Origin: Deltaproteobacteria bacterium | Lineage (GTDB): Bacteria > Myxococcota > Myxococcia > Myxococcales > 40CM-4-68-19 | DNA: 9,714 bases | Assembly (NCBI GenBank): GCA_005879095.1 | Contig: VBLM01000188.1 | Coordinates: 1-9,714, forward strand | Direction: 5' to 3' | Shown: positions 6,834 through 9,714 of the stretch, in pieces | Layout of the letters: each line of letters begins with the position of its first letter | Position numbering within the stretch: position 1 is the first letter of the stretch | Translations under genes and position numbers: made by a program | Notes under the pieces: model-generated | Databases searched by the model: none | What the model was told of the DNA's origin: nothing | Seen by the model: only the letters and a program-made list of their open reading frames with translations

Positions 6834-7162
6834 CCAGCCCGGAGCTGCGCGATCGCCTTCTTCCGGTGCTGCCGGCTCTGCCGCTTCTGCTGCAGCTTCT
6901 CTTCCTGCGCGACCGCGAGCCGGTGGATCTCGGAGACGTGCTCGTCGGTCACCTTGCAGGCGATCTCCTGCGCGCGGGCGTGGCGCTGGACCAGCTCGGC
7001 ATAGGTCTGCGTCTCGCTGTCGCTTTCGTGCAGGTCGGCTTCGAGCCGATCGAGCTGCCGGAGGATCCGCGCCGACCGTTCCATCGCTTCCGACGGCGTC
7101 CGCCGCGGCGCCTGTACGCTGCAGGCCGCCAACACCATCGTCAACAAGAGAATCCCCCGCAT
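6818..7162 (-). CDS. Small coiled-coil lipoprotein, unknown function
   Basis: A 114-residue protein starting MRGILLLTMVLAACS, with a good lipobox (LAAC, Cys14), so the mature chain should be lipid-anchored by the Lgt and LspA pathway encoded just upstream. The mature part is nearly all helical and charged, with heptad-like spacing (ILRQLDRLEADLHE, then VSEIHRLAVAQEEKLQQ), and ends in a basic tail. It resembles small periplasmic spacer or envelope coiled coils in shape only; I recognise no family. The start is ATG 7162-7160, preceded by GGAGGGGGG, a G-rich Shine-Dalgarno-like run. A longer in-frame start at 7222 would bury the signal peptide and is rejected. The gene follows the MXAN_5187-type gene after 121 bases that contain two hairpins, so it may have its own transcript. 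Confidence 0.75.
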   Translation of the reverse strand: MRGILLLTMVLAACSVQAPRRTPSEAMERSARILRQLDRLEADLHESDSETQTYAELVQRHARAQEIACKVTDEHVSEIHRLAVAQEEKLQQKRQSRQHRKKAIAQLRAGYSKS

Positions 7163-7249
7163 CCCCGCCCCCCCTCCACGTCCTGCTCGCGAAAGGGTGG
7201 CAACCATCCGCCCGCCCGGCAAGTCCCGCTGTCCGGTGGCTGACTCGAA

Positions 7250-7286
7250 ACGCTAGAAGCGTAGTCGCCTTCGGCGGCCGCGACTA
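7250..7286 (-). terminator. Two adjacent hairpins after the MXAN_5187-type gene
   Basis: On the minus strand TAGTCGC (7286-7280) pairs with GCGACTA (7268-7262), a seven-pair stem that includes the stop codon of the gene. Next to it ACGCT/AGCGT (7262-7250) makes a five-pair stem with a three-base loop, followed by TTTC. The lack of a long U-run makes this a weak or attenuating terminator at best. Confidence 0.4.
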
Positions 7287-7886
7287 AGCGTGCGGAATTG
7301 CTTTGAGAATGGCTTTGCCGGACTTGATGACGACTTTGAATTCGATGTTTTTGGCCTTGTGCTTCTCCATCAGCTGCGGCACCTGGGCGCGGATGCGGGA
7401 AGCGACCGATTCGTACGAGATGCCGTCGGTCGGCTCGCCGCAGCGCTGACGTGCGACAAGGTAGGTGTCATAGAGGCGACGCAGCTTGTCTTCCGAGATC
7501 TCCGGCGGCGCCTGGGGCGCGGCGGCCACCGTCTGTTTTGGCGCCGACCGCTCCTTCATGTGCAGCTTGGCCTTGAAGACGTCGCGCTTGTACGTGCCGT
7601 CCTCGATCTCTCGCAGCGTGCGGTCCCACATCCGTTCGAACGAGAGCAGCTTGGCGAACATCGTGTTGATTCGGAACTTCAACGCGGTGTTCCGGATCAT
7701 CTGCTCCTTCATCTCGCGAATCTTCGTCGAGACGCGCTTGCGCTCATGGTCCGGCGGGCGGCGGTCGATGCCGAGGAAATACTTCTCGTAAAGTACCTGC
7801 AAAGCCGTGATGGATTCCTCGAGCTCGTCGAGGTCCTCGGCGAACTTCTCCTGAGGAAGCTGTTGTGTGCCGCTCGGAGCTGCCAC
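7284..7886 (-). CDS. MXAN_5187 C-terminal-domain family protein
   Basis: A 200-residue soluble, charged protein with a GTG start at 7886-7884. Two conserved blocks match the myxobacterial MXAN_5187 C-terminal family as I remember it. The first is a helical block with YEKYFLGIDRRPPDHER, RNTALKFRINTMFAKLLSFE and EIEDGTYKRDVFKAKLH. The second is a short domain with LYDTYLVARQRCGEPTDGIS and IEFKVVIKSGKAILKA. A Pro- and Ala-rich linker (about residues 115-130) joins them. In other members the domain can follow a membrane sensor part; this one has no signal peptide or membrane helix. The molecular function is not known. It begins 20 bases after the lgt stop, with a TAGACT hexamer six bases before the GTG, so it may have its own leaderless promoter as well as read-through from lgt. 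Confidence 0.85.
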   Translation of the reverse strand: MAAPSGTQQLPQEKFAEDLDELEESITALQVLYEKYFLGIDRRPPDHERKRVSTKIREMKEQMIRNTALKFRINTMFAKLLSFERMWDRTLREIEDGTYKRDVFKAKLHMKERSAPKQTVAAAPQAPPEISEDKLRRLYDTYLVARQRCGEPTDGISYESVASRIRAQVPQLMEKHKAKNIEFKVVIKSGKAILKAIPHA

Positions 7887-7892
7887 GGGGCA

Positions 7893-7898
7893 AGTCTA
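7893..7898 (-). promoter_or_regulatory. Candidate -10 hexamer for the MXAN_5187-type gene
   Basis: TAGACT on the minus strand ends six bases before GTG 7886, with no Shine-Dalgarno between. The spacing would put transcription start at the start codon. No convincing -35 lies upstream, in the end of lgt. Confidence 0.35.
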
Positions 7899-7906
7899 TC
7901 AGAAGA

Positions 7907-8908
7907 TCAGGCCAGTACCGCCGACTCGACAGCAGCCGTGCGACGGCTCCGTACGACGTAGATCGCCACACCCGCGGCGAAGATGCCGACGCTGATCAGC
8001 TCGCTGGTCGAGAGGTTCCACCACGCGTGCCGCGCCCAGCTGCCGAGGAAGTTGAAGACGCGGCCGCGCTCCTCGTCACCCCGGAAGGTCTCGACCAGCG
8101 CGCGCAGGGGCGCGTAGAGCATCAAGTAGAGCGCCAGCAGCTCGCCGTGGAAGCGTTTGCGCGAGCGCCACCAGGTGAGGAAAAGGAAGATGAGCGCGCA
8201 CCCGAGCGCCTGCGACTGGTAGGCGAGCGACTCTTGCGGGAAGCGCGCGGCGAAAAAGTAGTGCGCGTCGCACGCGCTGCCCCAGCAGCAGCCGGCGGAG
8301 AAGCAGCCTAGACAGCCGAGCGCCTGCCCGATCGCGACCGTCGGTCCCATCACGTCCGCGTACTCGAAGAAGCGCATCTGGTGCTTGCGCATGTACCAGA
8401 CCGAAAACGCGACCGCGCCGATGAAGCCGCCGTAGAAGACGAGGCCGCCCTTCCAGAATTCGAAGATGCCGGCCAGATCGTGGGCGTACTCGTCCCAGTT
8501 GACGAGGATGAAGAGCAGCCGCGAGCCGACCATCGCGGCGACGAGGATGCCGAAGGAGAGATCGAGGACCTTGTCCTTGTCGAGTCCATTGCGTTCCGCG
8601 GTCCGCGCGGCGAGTGTCATCGCCACGAGGAAGCCACCCGCCACCAGCACGCCGTAGGTGTGGATGGGGATCGCGAGCGGCCGATCGAGGGAGAGGATGT
8701 TTTGACCGCCGAGCAGCTTGACTGCGACCCAGAGCACCGCGGCGCTGCCGGCGGTCCAGGTGGCGAGCGTCTTGAACGCATCCTTCGACGGGATGCCCGC
8801 GGCGCGCGCCGAGCGCCACTGCCAGCCGCCCGAGATCAGCGAAACCAGCAACCAGGCAGGGATACCCAGGGCAGTCGGAATGGTGATGGTGATCAGCACG
8901 GGAAGCAT
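7907..8908 (-). CDS. lgt: Prolipoprotein diacylglyceryl transferase, with missing motifs
   Basis: Lgt moves a diacylglyceryl group from phosphatidylglycerol to the lipobox Cys of prolipoproteins in the inner membrane. The 333-residue product has the family core: IHTYGVLVAGGFLVA, GGLVFYGGFIGA, LGCFSAGCCWG and, near the end, LRALVETFRGDEERG with the second conserved Arg. About 75 extra residues with two hydrophobic stretches precede the core. Two things are wrong for an active enzyme. The GR-x-G motif reads G-C199-L-G, a TGT codon where CGT would give Arg (the Arg143 position of E. coli). And the HP-[ST]-x-LYE motif that should follow is gone: SLAYQ (Q231) runs into SQALGCALIFLF with the frame kept, a loss of some 20-30 residues. 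It starts one base after the lspA stop and is clearly co-transcribed with it. Confidence 0.93.
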   Translation of the reverse strand: MLPVLITITIPTALGIPAWLLVSLISGGWQWRSARAAGIPSKDAFKTLATWTAGSAAVLWVAVKLLGGQNILSLDRPLAIPIHTYGVLVAGGFLVAMTLAARTAERNGLDKDKVLDLSFGILVAAMVGSRLLFILVNWDEYAHDLAGIFEFWKGGLVFYGGFIGAVAFSVWYMRKHQMRFFEYADVMGPTVAIGQALGCLGCFSAGCCWGSACDAHYFFAARFPQESLAYQSQALGCALIFLFLTWWRSRKRFHGELLALYLMLYAPLRALVETFRGDEERGRVFNFLGSWARHAWWNLSTSELISVGIFAAGVAIYVVRSRRTAAVESAVLA

Positions 8909-8909
8909 C

Positions 8910-9512
8910 TCAGGCCTTTGCCGTCTTCGGCTTTTTGACGAAAAGCATCTCTGCGAACAACATCGCGAGGCCGACTGTGATTCCGCTGTCGGCGACGTTG
9001 AAGGTCGGCCAATGCAGAGACGGGTGCATCCAGTTCGGGTCGAACCAGTGCCAGTCGATGAAATCGATCACGTATCCGCGCAGCAGGCGGTCGAGCGCGT
9101 TGCCGACGGCGCCGCCCAGCACCAACGCGAGCGCGACTTGCAGGTAGCGCTGGTTGTTCGATAGTTTTCGATAATAGGAAAAGATGAAGATCACCGCGAC
9201 CAGGCTGACCAGGTAGAAGAACGGCACGCGGAATTTCTCTCCGGCGCCCGCCAGCACGCCCCAGGCCGCGCCGCGGTTCTGCGTGTAGCGGTGCTGCCAG
9301 AAGGGCGCGACCGTCACCGGGATCGGATCGGCGAGACCGCGCTCGAGGAGGTCCTTCTGCGCGACGAACGCGTGCAATTTCTCGCCGAAGGTATGAGCGC
9401 GGGCGGCAGTGAAGGCGGCGGTCAGGTGCTCGACGGCCAGGTACTTGGTCACCTGGTCGGCGACGAACCAGACACCCGCGATCAATGCCAACAGCTTCCA
9501 CTTCGAAAGCAT
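8910..9512 (-). CDS. lspA: Lipoprotein signal peptidase (signal peptidase II)
   Basis: LspA is the inner-membrane aspartyl protease that cuts the signal peptide from diacylglyceryl-modified prolipoproteins. The 200-residue product has the family marks: DQVTKY (19-24), QNRGAAWG (78-85), GNALDR with D141, VIDF with D150, and FNVADS with D175. Four membrane helices fit around them. It is longer than the usual 160 or so residues because the loop between the first helix and QNRGAAWG carries about 40 extra residues. The start is ATG 9512, which overlaps the ileS stop by one base and has GAGGAG at 9523-9518 five bases ahead; a longer in-frame extension to 9596 is just ileS read out of frame. The gene looks intact, unlike its neighbour lgt. 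Confidence 0.97.
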   Translation of the reverse strand: MLSKWKLLALIAGVWFVADQVTKYLAVEHLTAAFTAARAHTFGEKLHAFVAQKDLLERGLADPIPVTVAPFWQHRYTQNRGAAWGVLAGAGEKFRVPFFYLVSLVAVIFIFSYYRKLSNNQRYLQVALALVLGGAVGNALDRLLRGYVIDFIDWHWFDPNWMHPSLHWPTFNVADSGITVGLAMLFAEMLFVKKPKTAKA

Positions 9513-9712
9513 CACGACTCCTCGACCGCCCTGCGGCACCGCGCGCACAGGCCTGAAACATCGACGTCCGGCAGCGCCCGCCAGCATCGCTCGCAAGACC
9601 TGTGCGGGCTCTTGCGCACTTCGGCGGCCGCGACCTCGCCCGGCTGGAGGCTAACGGTCGCGCAGAGGAAAAGATCTGCCAGCTCTTTTTCGTAACGCTC
9701 GGCAACCTCGCG
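9512..9712 (-). CDS. ileS: Isoleucyl-tRNA synthetase, C-terminal end only
   Basis: The last 66 residues of a gene that enters from the right edge. The frame reads REVAERYEKELADLFLCATV, the end of the anticodon-binding region, then EVRKSPHRSCERCW and LCARC, the C-terminal zinc-binding module with two CxxC pairs (C40/C43 and C56/C59 of the visible part) typical of bacterial IleS. The TGA at 9514-9512 overlaps the lspA ATG by one base. The order ileS-lspA is found in many bacteria, which supports the call. The body of the enzyme lies outside the window. Confidence 0.92.
   Translation of the reverse strand, partial: REVAERYEKELADLFLCATVSLQPGEVAAAEVRKSPHRSCERCWRALPDVDVSGLCARCRRAVEES
9518..9523 (-). 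promoter_or_regulatory. Shine-Dalgarno for lspA
   Basis: GAGGAG on the minus strand, within the last codons of ileS, five bases before ATG 9512. It decides the lspA start. Confidence 0.7.
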
Positions 9713-9714
9713 CG

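Noticed and set aside
7290..7961. Plus-strand open frame of 223 codons opposite the MXAN_5187-type gene
   Set aside because: Arg- and Leu-rich, no motif, antisense to a recognised family.
8381..8938. Plus-strand open frame opposite lgt
   Set aside because: Acidic low-complexity shadow of the lgt coding sequence.
1..9714. CRISPR array, insertion sequence, integrase, toxin-antitoxin or defence island
   Set aside because: No spaced direct repeats, transposase motifs, integrase residues or small paired genes were seen on either strand. The tRNA-Phe gene shows no partial copy nearby that would mark an attachment site.

Overview
The window is high-GC DNA from a bacterium that looks like a member of the Myxococcota (old Deltaproteobacteria). 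The lineage call rests on a gene matching the myxobacterial MXAN_5187 C-terminal-domain family, on the deltaproteobacterial style of the Lgt core (LGCFxAGCC), and on overall gene style. It is an inference. No mobile element, CRISPR array, phage gene or defence or biosynthetic island was seen. This is a chromosomal housekeeping and accessory stretch.

Layout. From 1 to 2196 everything reads on the minus strand: an incomplete small membrane protein (398 to beyond 1), a frame-disrupted remnant of an Ig-like-domain secreted protein (about 483-971), a 115-residue three-helix membrane protein (1070-1417), tRNA-Phe(GAA) (1604-1679), and an ECF-type sigma factor with a damaged N-terminus (1721-2196). 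From 2236 to 6833 four genes run on the plus strand with overlapping or short junctions: a SAM methyltransferase, a membrane diguanylate cyclase, a catalytic M16 zinc protease and its non-catalytic M16 partner, which is probably a lipoprotein. From 6818 to the right edge everything is on the minus strand: the end of ileS, lspA, lgt, the MXAN_5187-type gene and a small coiled-coil lipoprotein. The M16 pair and the small lipoprotein converge and overlap by 16 bases.

How they fit. ileS-lspA-lgt is a tightly packed set with a one-base overlap and a one-base gap. LspA and Lgt mature lipoproteins, and two of the nearby products (the second M16 protein and the 114-residue protein) carry possible lipoprotein signals. 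The M16 pair probably forms a periplasmic or envelope protease heterodimer.

Most notable observation. Four otherwise well-conserved genes (sigma factor, diguanylate cyclase, catalytic M16 protease, Lgt) each appear to lack one short internal segment of roughly 20-35 residues. In two cases the reading frame also changes. Lgt has lost its HP-[ST]-x-LYE-type motif and carries Cys where the near-invariant Arg of the GR-x-G motif is expected. The Ig-like remnant also changes frame twice. These may be real decay or assembly errors; the sequence alone cannot decide. A second recurring pattern is a TAGNNT -10-like hexamer 6-10 bases before three start codons that lack a Shine-Dalgarno, which suggests leaderless transcripts. 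I found no convincing novel system.
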